DNA from: SP202 sp036339395 | Lineage (GTDB): Bacteria > Planctomycetota > Phycisphaerae > Phycisphaerales > SM1A02 | Length of the DNA: 50,153 nucleotides | NCBI GenBank assembly: GCA_036339395.1 | Contig: JAYZBD010000064.1 | Coordinates: forward strand, 1 to 50,153 | Direction: 5' to 3' | Shown: positions 23,497 to 31,653 of the stretch, one piece after another | How positions within the stretch are numbered: the stretch's first letter is position 1 | Layout: each line of letters begins with the position of its first letter | Program-made: the position numbers and the translations under genes | Notes under the pieces: generated by a model | The model's database searches: none | What the model was told of the DNA's origin: nothing | Seen by the model: only the letters and a program-made list of their open reading frames with translations

Positions 23497-24795
23497 GTGA
23501 ACACCAACGTGCCTGAAGCAACTCGACCCGGCAGTGAAGTCTTCGAGCTGATTTCTTCAAGCATCAAGACAGCCAACTGGGCTGACATACTCCTTTCCAG
23601 CCTCCCGGTCCTGGTGGTTGCGTTTCTCGTGACCCTGCTTGTGACTCCGCTGTTCCGCCGTCTTGCGATCTCGATGAACATCGTCGATACGCCCAGCGAG
23701 TCCAGGAAGGTTCATTCCAAGGCCGTGCCCTACTTCGGGGGACTTGCAATTGCCACGGGCCTTCTCGTGTCCCTGCTCCTGAGTTATCCATTGATCGAAC
23801 AATGGCCACTTGGTTTCCGTGAAGTCCCCATCATGATCCTGGTCGGGATGATCGTCATTTGTTTCACGGGCCTGCTTGACGATGTCAAGCAATGTGATTC
23901 CTGGATCAAGGTCGCCGGCATGCTCGTGGCAGCTGCGGGTCTTGCCCTCAGCAACGTGGGTACCCGCGTAGCGGCCGGACTCCTTGACTACCTCTTTGAC
24001 ATCGACCAGGTCACGCCATGGTCACTGCAATTTTCCGGATACAGCCTCAACCTCACGGAGTTGATCGGCGGGATCATCATCGGGATCTTCGTACTCGGCG
24101 GCTGCAATGCAACAAACCTGATCGATGGACTGGACGGTCTGCTGTCGGGGGTTGTTGCAGTGATAGCAATTGGTCTGCTCGTTCTTTCACTCGTGCTCGT
24201 CGGACACATCGACTCGATTGAAGTCGAGCGGATCCAGTCATCGTTGGCCCCCCCGGGCAGCCAGCCACAGATGGATGTCTCCCTTGCCGGGGTGCGTGTC
24301 GTTCTCTGCCTTGCCCTCCTTGGATCCGTGCTTGGTTTCCTGCCCCATAACTTCAACCCGGCGACGATCTTCCTGGGAGACTGTGGAAGCCTGTTGCTTG
24401 GATACATGTGCATCGTGATCATCCTGATGCTTGGCGAAGCAGGCCAGACCCACCTGGTTCTTGCTGGTCTGATCATCTTCTCGATCCCGATCATCGATAC
24501 CCTCCTCGCCATCGTGCGTCGTTACGTACAGGGCGTTCCACTCTGGAATCCAGATGACAAGCACCTGCACCACATCCTGAAACGACGTGTTGGGAGCGTG
24601 CGTGGCGCGGTGCTGTCGATCTACGCAATCGGAATCCTGTTCGCCATTCTTGGTGCAGGACTTGGCATTCTCTGGCTCAAGGAAATAATTCATGCCAGGT
24701 ACATCTACATTGCATTCCTTCTCATCGTCCTGACCGTTGGCCTCGTCGGATTCAGGATGGGCCGTGCTGCACGGGCCGGAGCGACTTCCCAATGA
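23497..24795 (+). CDS. Undecaprenyl-phosphate glycosyl-1-phosphate transferase (WecA/TagO/MraY superfamily)
   Basis: A 432-residue integral membrane enzyme, expected to transfer a sugar-1-phosphate (often GlcNAc) from a UDP-sugar to the polyprenyl carrier, the first step of exopolysaccharide or O-chain synthesis. It starts at GTG 23497 with GAGAGA upstream. About eleven hydrophobic segments are present. Family motifs: GLLDDVKQ (the paired aspartates), NATNLIDGLDGL (the catalytic NxxNxxDG), FLGDCGSLLLGY and KHLHHILKRR (the HIH-type motif of the WecA branch). It is the priming enzyme for the locus that includes the OPX and Wzc-like proteins; no other glycosyltransferases, flippase or polymerase are in the window. 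Its stop overlaps the phosphatase start (ATGA). Confidence 0.9.
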   Translation: MNTNVPEATRPGSEVFELISSSIKTANWADILLSSLPVLVVAFLVTLLVTPLFRRLAISMNIVDTPSESRKVHSKAVPYFGGLAIATGLLVSLLLSYPLIEQWPLGFREVPIMILVGMIVICFTGLLDDVKQCDSWIKVAGMLVAAAGLALSNVGTRVAAGLLDYLFDIDQVTPWSLQFSGYSLNLTELIGGIIIGIFVLGGCNATNLIDGLDGLLSGVVAVIAIGLLVLSLVLVGHIDSIEVERIQSSLAPPGSQPQMDVSLAGVRVVLCLALLGSVLGFLPHNFNPATIFLGDCGSLLLGYMCIVIILMLGEAGQTHLVLAGLIIFSIPIIDTLLAIVRRYVQGVPLWNPDDKHLHHILKRRVGSVRGAVLSIYAIGILFAILGAGLGILWLKEIIHARYIYIAFLLIVLTVGLVGFRMGRAARAGATSQ

Positions 24796-25271
24796 ACGCC
24801 GGGGGCATGCGATCGATCCTGTTCGTATGCATGGGCAACATCTGCCGCAGTCCGATGGCGGAAGTCCTGTTTCGCCACAAGGCGACCCTGCGTGGTGTCC
24901 AAGAAGCATTCCATATCGACTCGGCAGGCACCGGAGGATGGCACGAGGGAGAAAAGCCCGACGAACGTATGAGGCGGATGGCGCATCGAAATGGAATAGA
25001 ACTCGACGGTTCGGCAAGGCAGGTGCACAAGGATGATTTCGAGACATTCGACATGATCGTGTGCATGGATGAAGACAACTACAGAAACTTGATTGCCATG
25101 GGGGCCCCGGTCGATCGCCTCAGCAAGATGCTTCAACACGATCCCGGTTGTTCGTATGAAGACGTTCCCGATCCGTACTACGGGGATGGAGATGGATTTC
25201 AGGACGTATTCGACCTGCTTGAACAGTCGTGCCACCGCCTCCTGGAAAGCCTGCTCGAGGGAGACACGTGA
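24792..25271 (+). CDS. Low-molecular-weight protein-tyrosine-phosphatase family protein
   Basis: A 159-residue cytoplasmic phosphatase. The P-loop CMGNICRSP (C-x5-R-S) is near the N-terminus and the general-acid Asp is in DVPDPYYGD, so the active site is complete. It overlaps the upstream transferase by ATGA and the downstream kinase by GTGA, so all three are translationally coupled. Two roles fit: Wzb-like dephosphorylation of the capsule kinase, or protein-ribulosamine-5-phosphatase activity, as known for some homologues that travel with fructosamine-kinase genes. Because the Wzc-like kinase here looks inactive and the fructosamine-kinase gene is fused to it by overlap, I favour the second. 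That is inference. Confidence 0.92.
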   Translation: MNAGGMRSILFVCMGNICRSPMAEVLFRHKATLRGVQEAFHIDSAGTGGWHEGEKPDERMRRMAHRNGIELDGSARQVHKDDFETFDMIVCMDEDNYRNLIAMGAPVDRLSKMLQHDPGCSYEDVPDPYYGDGDGFQDVFDLLEQSCHRLLESLLEGDT

Positions 25272-26137
25272 CAATCGACGGGCTGATCGTGCGTGCATGT
25301 GACAGCATCCTCGGCCAGGAGCCTTCGGGACAGACCAGGCTTGCCGGTGGTTGCATGCATGACGTTCTGCTCATCGAATGCTCGGGAGAAGCATCGTGTG
25401 TCATGAAGATGGCCCCGGTATCGGATCGCGATATTCTTGCAGCAGAATCAGAAAACCTGCAGGCACTCGCGAATCATGGAGCAATTCGTGTCCCAGCCGT
25501 TCTTGGACTGCAGGAATCCGAAACACATGCCGTGCTCGTCCTCGAGTCGCTCGCCGTCGGAGTCGCGGGTGACGCCAGGTGGGAGGAATTCGGGCAGGCC
25601 CTGGCAGACCTGCATTCCGCATATGGCCCCCAACGATATGGCTTCAGTCGTGACAACTACATTGGTCGAACACCCCAGGTGAATACGTGGTCCGAGGACT
25701 GGGTCGAATTCAACATCCAGTGCCGATTCAGTCCACAGGTGACTCGTGCGAGGGACATGGGACTGCTTGACGGCAATGCGACGGCCATTCTTGATGCAGT
25801 CATGGAACGACTCGATCGTTTCATTCCTCGCAACCCGCCCGCATCACTCCTGCACGGCGACCTCTGGTCGGGCAATGCCCTGGTCCTGGAGAATGGTTCC
25901 ATTGCGTTGATCGACCCTGCCTGTTCTTTCGGTGATGCCTGGGCGGACATGGCGATGATGAGGCTGTTCGGGGGATTCCCTTCCGGTTGCCAGGATGCCT
26001 GGCGAGCAGTTCTGGGATTCGAGGAGGCCGATGATCGGGTTGCCGTCTACCAGCTCTACCACATGCTCAACCACCTGAACCTGTTCGGTGGGTCCTACAT
26101 CGGGGGCGTCATGAAACTGGCCGAGCGACTTGCCTGA
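25268..26137 (+). CDS. Fructosamine/ketosamine 3-kinase family protein
   Basis: A 289-residue kinase of the FN3K family, which phosphorylates ketoamine adducts on proteins so that they fall off (deglycation). The start is GTG 25268, overlapping the phosphatase stop as GTGA, with GAGGGAG upstream. Family signatures: GFSRDNYIGRTPQVNTWSED (about 122-141), the catalytic loop LLHGDLWSGNALV (about 194-206) and IDPACSFGDAWADMAMMRLFGG (about 214-235), with the catalytic Asp and metal-binding Asp both present. Bacterial members characterised so far act on ribulosamines and erythrulosamines more than fructosamines. It ends the plus-strand unit and converges with serC with only 9 bases between. Confidence 0.9.
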   Translation: MTIDGLIVRACDSILGQEPSGQTRLAGGCMHDVLLIECSGEASCVMKMAPVSDRDILAAESENLQALANHGAIRVPAVLGLQESETHAVLVLESLAVGVAGDARWEEFGQALADLHSAYGPQRYGFSRDNYIGRTPQVNTWSEDWVEFNIQCRFSPQVTRARDMGLLDGNATAILDAVMERLDRFIPRNPPASLLHGDLWSGNALVLENGSIALIDPACSFGDAWADMAMMRLFGGFPSGCQDAWRAVLGFEEADDRVAVYQLYHMLNHLNLFGGSYIGGVMKLAERLA

Positions 26138-26146
26138 AACTGTTCT

Positions 26147-27244
26147 TCAGCCATTGCGAGCTGCGAAACTGTTCATGAACGAGGCGAGTTGTTCACAGCC
26201 TTCGACCGGAAAGGCGTTGTAGATCGATGCCCGAAGGCCACCAATGCTCCTGTGGCCCTTGAGGTTCCGCATTCCCGTGTCCTCGGCTTCGGTAAGAAAG
26301 AGGGTGTCCAGTTCAGGTGTCGGGCAGGCAAAGGTGACATTCATGGTTGAACGGCAATCCGGTCTTGCATGTCCCGTGTAGAACCCGCCCGAGGCATCGA
26401 TCGACTCGTAGAGTTTCGCAGCCTTCGCCAGGTTTCTGTCATGCATTGCTTCAAGTCCTCCCTGTTCAAGAATCCACCTGAACACGAGTCCCATGACATG
26501 AATACCGAAGGTTGGCGGCGTATTCAGGCAGGACCCCTGTTCTGCATGCTTGTCGAAGCGGAACATGGAGGGAAGATCTTGTCGCGACTGTTCAAGCAGT
26601 CCCTTCCTGATGATCACAAGGGTTACGCCGGCGGGTCCCAGGTTCGTCTGGGCCCCGGCATACACGAGATCATGGACATCCCAGTCAATGGGGCGGCTGA
26701 ACATTTCGCTGCTGGCATCATTGACGAGTGTTCCCGTGGCTGCAGGGGGGGCAGACCACATCGTTCCATAGATGGTGTTGTTCGAGCAGTAGTAGGTATA
26801 TGCGGGATCGTCCGTCGGCTGAAGTTCACCGTCTTCGGGAAGGTGGCGGAAGGAACACGATTCTCCGTCCCAGATGGTCCGTGCATCACCGATCAAGCGG
26901 GCGTCTGCTATGGCCTTCCGGGTCCATTCGCCGGTGTGGATGTAATCCGCCGCCCGGCCTTCTGGAAGAAGGTTCAGCGGAACGAAGGCGAACATCGAGG
27001 AGGCACCGCCCTGGAGGAAAAGGATCTCGAAGTCGTCCGGGACGTTGCCGACGGCTCGGCAGGAGTCTCGTGCATCGTTGATCACCTTCGTGAACGCGGG
27101 ACCACGATGGCTGTGTTCGAGAATACCGATGCCCGTTCCATCAAGTTCGAGTATCGAATCACGCGCCTGTTCAAGGACGGTCGCCGGAAGTATGGCGGGG
27201 CCGGCGGAGAAGTTCAGAATGGTGTTCGATTGAGGGGTTGTCAT
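26147..27244 (-). CDS. serC: Phosphoserine aminotransferase, with Thr at the PLP-lysine position
   Basis: A 365-residue class V aminotransferase, the second step of serine synthesis (3-phosphohydroxypyruvate to phosphoserine). It is full length and closely follows the family: FSAGPAILP at the N-terminus, NDASSEMFSRP with the pyridine-binding Asp, NTPPTFGIHVMGL, and KGHRSIGGLRASIYNA near the C-terminus. The active-site segment reads YAGAQTNLGPAG, where the family has GAQKN. Residue 200 is Thr (codon ACG) instead of the PLP Schiff-base Lys (AAG), a single-base difference. If real, normal transamination should be lost. It is the last gene of the DUF1015-serA-serC operon, 22 bases after serA. Confidence 0.93.
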   Translation of the reverse strand: MTTPQSNTILNFSAGPAILPATVLEQARDSILELDGTGIGILEHSHRGPAFTKVINDARDSCRAVGNVPDDFEILFLQGGASSMFAFVPLNLLPEGRAADYIHTGEWTRKAIADARLIGDARTIWDGESCSFRHLPEDGELQPTDDPAYTYYCSNNTIYGTMWSAPPAATGTLVNDASSEMFSRPIDWDVHDLVYAGAQTNLGPAGVTLVIIRKGLLEQSRQDLPSMFRFDKHAEQGSCLNTPPTFGIHVMGLVFRWILEQGGLEAMHDRNLAKAAKLYESIDASGGFYTGHARPDCRSTMNVTFACPTPELDTLFLTEAEDTGMRNLKGHRSIGGLRASIYNAFPVEGCEQLASFMNSFAARNG

Positions 27245-27266
27245 GGTCGTCCCGCGGTGTCGTTCT

Positions 27267-28535
27267 TCAGGTGGAAATGACTTCGGTCTGGTGCACGCTC
27301 AGCACGAAGGGGTGGGCACGGACAGCTTCAAGCTCATTTTCACCCAGTTCCCGATCAAGTTGTATTCGGGCGCAGGCGGCCTTTCCTCCCTCGAAGATGA
27401 CATTTTCCATCTCCTCGACATTGATTCCCGCTTCTCCAATGAGATCGAATACATGGGAGAGCACACCAGGCTGGTTGAGATGACGTACAGCCAGTTGCAG
27501 CGCGGCGGCTGTCTTCGATGCCCTGTTGACGCAATGCAGGACATCACCCGTGGCAAGGTAGTGTTTCACGACACGGACGGCTTCAGCTGCAATCGCATCC
27601 TGTGCCTGTTGCGTCGATGCTCCGATGTGGTGCGTTCCACATGCTGGTGGAACTGAAGAGATCGTCGAATTGAAGCTCTCATCGCCGGAACCCGGTTCAT
27701 CGGCATAGACATCCAGTCCTGCCTTGATTCCCTTCGACTGGATCGCCAAGGCGAGAGCGTGTTCATCGACAAGACTGCCACGGCTGGTATTCACGAAGAT
27801 CGCGCCTTCCTTCATGGCATCAAGGAAGGTGGCATCTATGAAGTGTTCCGTGCCAGGCCCGGCTGCCAGGTGCACGCTGACGACATCCGAGCAGCGTGCC
27901 AGTTCGAGTGGATCCGTACACCTCTGGATACCGAGTTCTTCAGCGGTTTCATCCGTCAGGCTGCGTGACCAGGCTGCAATCTTCATTCCGAATGCTCTTG
28001 CCCGTTCGATGACGGCAAGACCGATCCGGCCAAGCCCGAGGATTCCAATGGTCCTTCCATGGAGTCCCGTCGAATCGGCATACCCCTTCTTGTCCCACCG
28101 TCCGCTTCGAAGGTCGATCGTCTGATCCGCGATGCGTCGGTCGCAGGCAAGAACCAGCCCGAAGGCCAACTCCGCTACGGCAACCGCATTCATGCCGGGA
28201 CAGTTTGCCACCGAGATTCCCTGGGCGGATGCAGTAGCGATGTCGATCGTGTCGAAGCCGGCACCTGCTCGAAGGACGAGCGAGAGGCGAGGCGTGGCAT
28301 TCAAGGATGCGGCTTCAACTCGGCTCGATCGGACGATAAGGACATCCGGCTCCAGTTCTGCAAGCCTTGCAGGGAGATCCTCCTTCGTGCATGTGGGATC
28401 GAAGGTCACGTTGCATCCCAGTTGTTCCAACGCGTCGATACCCTCGGCCTGGAAGGAGTCTGCAACGAGAATACGAGGCTGGTCCCTGGTCATGGGTTGC
28501 GTCATTGCCTGTGAGGGGGTTGGAGAAGTCGTCAT
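27267..28535 (-). CDS. serA: D-3-phosphoglycerate dehydrogenase with ACT domain
   Basis: A 422-residue NAD-dependent enzyme, the first step of serine synthesis. I start it at ATG 28535 (MTTSPTPSQ), with AGGAAGG about 10 bases upstream; a start 27 bases earlier is possible. Order: substrate-binding half, NAD-binding GILGLGRIGLAVIE, FVNTSRGSLVDE with the substrate Arg, GLDVYADEPG with the catalytic Glu, GTHHIGAST with the catalytic His, then a C-terminal ACT domain (HLNQPGVLSHVFDLIGEAGINV) that usually gives serine feedback. It lacks the extra ASB domain of long forms. It lies 23 bases after the DUF1015 gene. Confidence 0.95.
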   Translation of the reverse strand: MTTSPTPSQAMTQPMTRDQPRILVADSFQAEGIDALEQLGCNVTFDPTCTKEDLPARLAELEPDVLIVRSSRVEAASLNATPRLSLVLRAGAGFDTIDIATASAQGISVANCPGMNAVAVAELAFGLVLACDRRIADQTIDLRSGRWDKKGYADSTGLHGRTIGILGLGRIGLAVIERARAFGMKIAAWSRSLTDETAEELGIQRCTDPLELARCSDVVSVHLAAGPGTEHFIDATFLDAMKEGAIFVNTSRGSLVDEHALALAIQSKGIKAGLDVYADEPGSGDESFNSTISSVPPACGTHHIGASTQQAQDAIAAEAVRVVKHYLATGDVLHCVNRASKTAAALQLAVRHLNQPGVLSHVFDLIGEAGINVEEMENVIFEGGKAACARIQLDRELGENELEAVRAHPFVLSVHQTEVIST

Positions 28536-28558
28536 TGCAGTGCACCTTCCTCGAGAAA

Positions 28559-29809
28559 TCAAATATCCGCAGGTACGTGGGAATCCAGGGCGTGTACGAA
28601 CAGTCCGCTTCTGAGTTTCGGTTCAAACCAGGTTGACTTGGGTGGCATGCACATGGATGCATCGGAGACATCCATCATTGCCTCGATCCGGGTGGGGAAC
28701 ATCGAGAAAGCCGCAGCCGCTTCACCGTCATCAACTCGTTTCTTCAGGCCGTCGGGTCCATGTATGCCGCCTACGAACTGGAGTCTCGGGTCGGTCCTGG
28801 GGTCTGCGATGCCGAGCATCGGGCCGAGGATCCTGTCCTGAAGCAGAGCAACATCCAGTGAGGCTACGGGGTCTTGCGGGGCCTGGACCTCATCGAAGGT
28901 GAACCTGTACCAACCACCGGACATCGCGATGCATATGACGCCTTCCCGGTCAGGAATCGGATTCTTCGTGGTTTCGATGGAGCCGATGTCGGAGAGTGCG
29001 GACAGGAATCCATCTTCGTCGTGATCTCCCAGGTCGGAAACGGCACGGTTGTAGGGGAGCACCTGCAACTGGCTTGCGGGAAAGAGGACCGACATGAACC
29101 AATTGAACTCGGCATCGGGGTCGGCATCGGGCTGTCCCTCTCTCCTGGCCTCGGCTGCACGCACCGCGCTGGCCGTTCGATGATGTCCATCAGCGACATA
29201 GGCACAGGGCAGGCTGCTGAAAGCTTCGATGAAGGGGGCGGTGTCCTCGATGTCCCAGATCGTATGCGTGACATTGTCGGCACTCTTGAAGTGACAGGAA
29301 GGCCTGCCGACAATGGCCTGTTGCACCAGTTCATCGATGGCTGGTTGATCACGGTATGCCAGGAGAACGGGCCCGGTCTGTGCATCAATCGACAGGAGAT
29401 GCCGCGTACGGTCATCCTCCTTGTCAGGTCGAGTCGTTTCATGCCTGCGTATGACATTATTGACGTAGTCATCAACATGGCAGCAGCAGACGATTCCATG
29501 CTGAGTACGTCCTTCCCATGAAAGGCGGTACACGGCGAGGGAAGGTGTTTGATCGCGTTGCAGCACACCTTCGCCAAGAAGTCGTTCGTACTGCGTTGCC
29601 GCCTCGCCATAGACGGCATCGTCGTTGTAGGCGGTGCCGTTGGGCAACGCAATTTCAGGTCGAATCACGTGGAGAAAACTTTCTGGTATTCCGTCAGCCA
29701 ACTCGCGGGCCTGGTCGGTATCCACCACGTCATAGGGAGGGCAGGACACGCCGGCCGCACGGACCGAATGGGGCCTGATCATGTTGAAGGGGTGTATTCG
29801 CACAGGCAT
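28559..29809 (-). CDS. DUF1015 family protein, first gene of the serine operon
   Basis: A 416-residue protein of the DUF1015 (COG4198) family, whose function is unproven. Family-like segments: VSCPPYDVVDTDQARELADG near the N-terminus, GIVCCCHVDDYVN, VIRRHETTRPDKEDDRTRHL and the strongly conserved CAYVADGHHRTASA (about 215-228), whose His/Asp/Arg cluster looks like an active site. No signal peptide or membrane segment. It starts at ATG 29809 with GGAG close by. It is co-transcribed with serA and serC, and I recall that association in other genomes, so a role in serine metabolism is plausible; no phosphoserine phosphatase (serB) is present here. That role is inference. Confidence 0.85.
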   Translation of the reverse strand: MPVRIHPFNMIRPHSVRAAGVSCPPYDVVDTDQARELADGIPESFLHVIRPEIALPNGTAYNDDAVYGEAATQYERLLGEGVLQRDQTPSLAVYRLSWEGRTQHGIVCCCHVDDYVNNVIRRHETTRPDKEDDRTRHLLSIDAQTGPVLLAYRDQPAIDELVQQAIVGRPSCHFKSADNVTHTIWDIEDTAPFIEAFSSLPCAYVADGHHRTASAVRAAEARREGQPDADPDAEFNWFMSVLFPASQLQVLPYNRAVSDLGDHDEDGFLSALSDIGSIETTKNPIPDREGVICIAMSGGWYRFTFDEVQAPQDPVASLDVALLQDRILGPMLGIADPRTDPRLQFVGGIHGPDGLKKRVDDGEAAAAFSMFPTRIEAMMDVSDASMCMPPKSTWFEPKLRSGLFVHALDSHVPADI

Positions 29810-30033
29810 TTCTCCAGGGGTGCTGCCACATTCTACTCGTGCCGCGTCCGGGTCGGTTTGTGCAGGTTGTTCCCTTCATGACGACTTCACCGAAGGTTCT
29901 TTCGACCGGAAGAAGTGATCATGGCTCGTGTTCCCCTCATGTTGGGTCGATGACGACTCTCGAATGGACGGATAACCGCGTTGCCCGCCGGGCAGGCCCA
30001 GTCCTGATTCAGTCATGTATGGAGCCCTTGGAC

Positions 30034-30486
30034 ATGAGAACACGAACACACACCGCGGCACGAAATGCCTTCACCCTGATCGAAATCCTGATTGTCGTGG
30101 TGATTCTTGGCATCCTGGCCGCAATCGTAATCCCGCAATTCACGAATGCAGCGGATGATGCCAATGAATCCGGCGTCAAGAGCCAACTGCAGACGCTTCG
30201 CAGCCAGGTCGAGCTCTACCGGGCACAGAATGCGGGTACCGATCCTGCATCGCTTGCTGCTTCAGGAGACTGGAGCACGCTGATCTCCGCGGGCTACCTG
30301 TCAGGCCCTCCGAACAATCCCATGACCTCGAACAATGGTGTCGCGGCCTCGGCCTCGGCCACGGTTGGCTGGGTCTGGGCCAAGGCCTATTGGAATGCGG
30401 CAGGAACCTATACGGCTGATGCCACGAAGCCGTTCCAACTCTTCGCAGTGGACGCTGCAGGGGCCGTCTACGACGAATACCAGTAA
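30034..30486 (+). CDS. Type II secretion/type IV pilus-like major pseudopilin (GspG-like)
   Basis: A 150-residue pseudopilin. I start it at ATG 30034 (MRTRTHTAARNAFTLIEIL), with GGAG 9 bases upstream; an ATG 15 bases earlier lacks a ribosome site. A prepilin leader of about 12 residues precedes FTLIEILIVVVILGILAAIVIPQF, with the key Glu at +5. The residue before the cleavage site is Ala, not the usual Gly, also true of the second pseudopilin here. The C-terminal globular part is rich in Ala, Thr, Asn and Trp. It is the first gene of the secretion operon and has its own strong terminator, which would let the major pseudopilin be made in excess. No prepilin peptidase gene is in the window. Confidence 0.88.
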   Translation: MRTRTHTAARNAFTLIEILIVVVILGILAAIVIPQFTNAADDANESGVKSQLQTLRSQVELYRAQNAGTDPASLAASGDWSTLISAGYLSGPPNNPMTSNNGVAASASATVGWVWAKAYWNAAGTYTADATKPFQLFAVDAAGAVYDEYQ

Positions 30487-30494
30487 AGCGTAGC

Positions 30495-30538
30495 TCATGG
30501 TTGTTCGGGCTCTCTGGAGCAGGGAGAACGACCATGAC
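30495..30538 (+). other. Extended hairpin in the 3' untranslated part of the pseudopilin gene
   Basis: CATGGTTGTTC and GAACGACCATG pair over 11 positions (one G-T wobble) around an inner GCTC/GAGC stem, just after the pseudopilin stop and 14 bases before the terminator. It may protect the mRNA 3' end; the function is not known. Confidence 0.4.
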
Positions 30539-30551
30539 CAGGGCGCACGAG

Positions 30552-30588
30552 GAGACGCCGGTCGGAAGGGCCGGCGTCTCTCATTTTT
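30552..30588 (+). terminator. Strong rho-independent terminator after the major pseudopilin gene
   Basis: GAGACGCCGG and CCGGCGTCTC form a perfect 10-bp stem with a 9-base loop, followed by TCATTTTT. It splits the pseudopilin from the rest of the operon, so most transcripts should be monocistronic and downstream genes depend on read-through or a separate promoter between 30589 and 30710, which I could not identify. Confidence 0.88.
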
Positions 30589-30710
30589 GAGTCTGTACCA
30601 GGTCTCTTATCGGACTCGATGAACCGAGATTCCTCGCCGTCTGCTGGATCCAACTGGGGAGGCCCCTTGATCGAGTCGATGGATTGCGGGGCACCCACAG
30701 GAGAATGAAC

Positions 30711-31061
30711 GTGAAAAGAGAAACACGACATGACAGCCTGCTGACTGCGATCGCGATCCTCCTGGGGTTCATTGCATGGGGACAGGTGTCGAACCAGCCC
30801 ATGACAAGCACTGCTGTTGCACAGATTCGCAGCAAGCCAGTGGGTACGGCCCGCGTGCCCGTCGTGGAAACCGATGGCGTATCAAGCCTCGGCCAGCGGT
30901 CCATCGAGCAGCGTGATGAACTCATTGCATCCCTTTCACGTCTTCGTGCGGGGGTTGACGCCATCGCAAGCAGTCTTCGAAATGGCGACATCCGGGTCCG
31001 GGTTCTTGAAGAATCCACCGGGGACTCGAGCCAGGAAAGGCGTGGGGAGGTGCCCAGGTGA
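30711..31061 (+). CDS. Small secreted or membrane-anchored protein of unknown function
   Basis: A 116-residue protein between two pseudopilin genes. I start it at GTG 30711 because AGGAG lies 7 bases upstream; ATG 30705 is only 1 base from that site. The N-terminus is basic (MKRETRHD), then hydrophobic (SLLTAIAILLGFIAWGQV), then a possible cleavage at AVAQ; the rest is polar and helical (QRDELIASLSRLRAGVDAIASSL, a likely coiled coil). I recognise no family. Its stop overlaps the next start (GTGA), so it is coupled to the second pseudopilin and is probably an accessory of the secretion system. Confidence 0.7.
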   Translation: MKRETRHDSLLTAIAILLGFIAWGQVSNQPMTSTAVAQIRSKPVGTARVPVVETDGVSSLGQRSIEQRDELIASLSRLRAGVDAIASSLRNGDIRVRVLEESTGDSSQERRGEVPR

Positions 31062-31633
31062 AGCAGGAGGCTCGAAAAAGCAGCAGGCGGTCCGCCTACA
31101 CCCTGATCGAGTTGCTGCTTGTTGTCGGGGTCCTTGGGCTTTCGGGTGCACTTGTCATCCCGAACCTGGTCGGCCTGTCAACGATGGAGACCCAGGCGGC
31201 TGTACGTCGCCTCATGGCCGACATCCATTTTGCCCAAGCCGAAGCAGTCTCGAACCAGGGATACCGACGTGTTCAGTTCCTTGACGACGGGCGCGGGTAC
31301 TGCCTGCTGGTCGTGGATGAATCCAACTTTGATGACACATTCGACGAGTCGACGGCACTGTTCGTGGAAGACCCGGCCGGGACGTTTGGAACACATGGCA
31401 GGTACCTCGTGGACTACGTACTTGATGACCGCTACGGCACCATCCAGGTCGGCGACATCGAGACGGACGGAACAGGGAACTGGATCACCTTCGATGCCAT
31501 GGGCAGCACGGTTGTTGCGCCCGGGATTGCCGCAGGATCAGGCCGGATCGTGATCGAGAGCCAGGAAGAGCAGTGGGAAGTACTGGTTACGCCCATGACG
31601 GGCAGATTGTCAGTGCGACGCATCTCAAGCTGA
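31058..31633 (+). CDS. Minor pseudopilin (GspH-like)
   Basis: A 191-residue pseudopilin starting at GTG 31058, with GGGAGG upstream. A 13-residue basic leader precedes YTLIELLLVVGVLGLSGALVIP, with Glu at +5; the cleavage position would be Ala-Tyr rather than Gly-Phe. A segment DIHFAQAEAVSNQGYRRV is typical of GspH/FimT-type minor pseudopilins, and a beta-rich C-terminal domain follows. It overlaps the small protein gene upstream and precedes the PilM-like gene by 20 bases. Confidence 0.85.
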   Translation: MKQEARKSSRRSAYTLIELLLVVGVLGLSGALVIPNLVGLSTMETQAAVRRLMADIHFAQAEAVSNQGYRRVQFLDDGRGYCLLVVDESNFDDTFDESTALFVEDPAGTFGTHGRYLVDYVLDDRYGTIQVGDIETDGTGNWITFDAMGSTVVAPGIAAGSGRIVIESQEEQWEVLVTPMTGRLSVRRISS

Positions 31634-31653
31634 GGCACGCAGGGGACAGGAAC

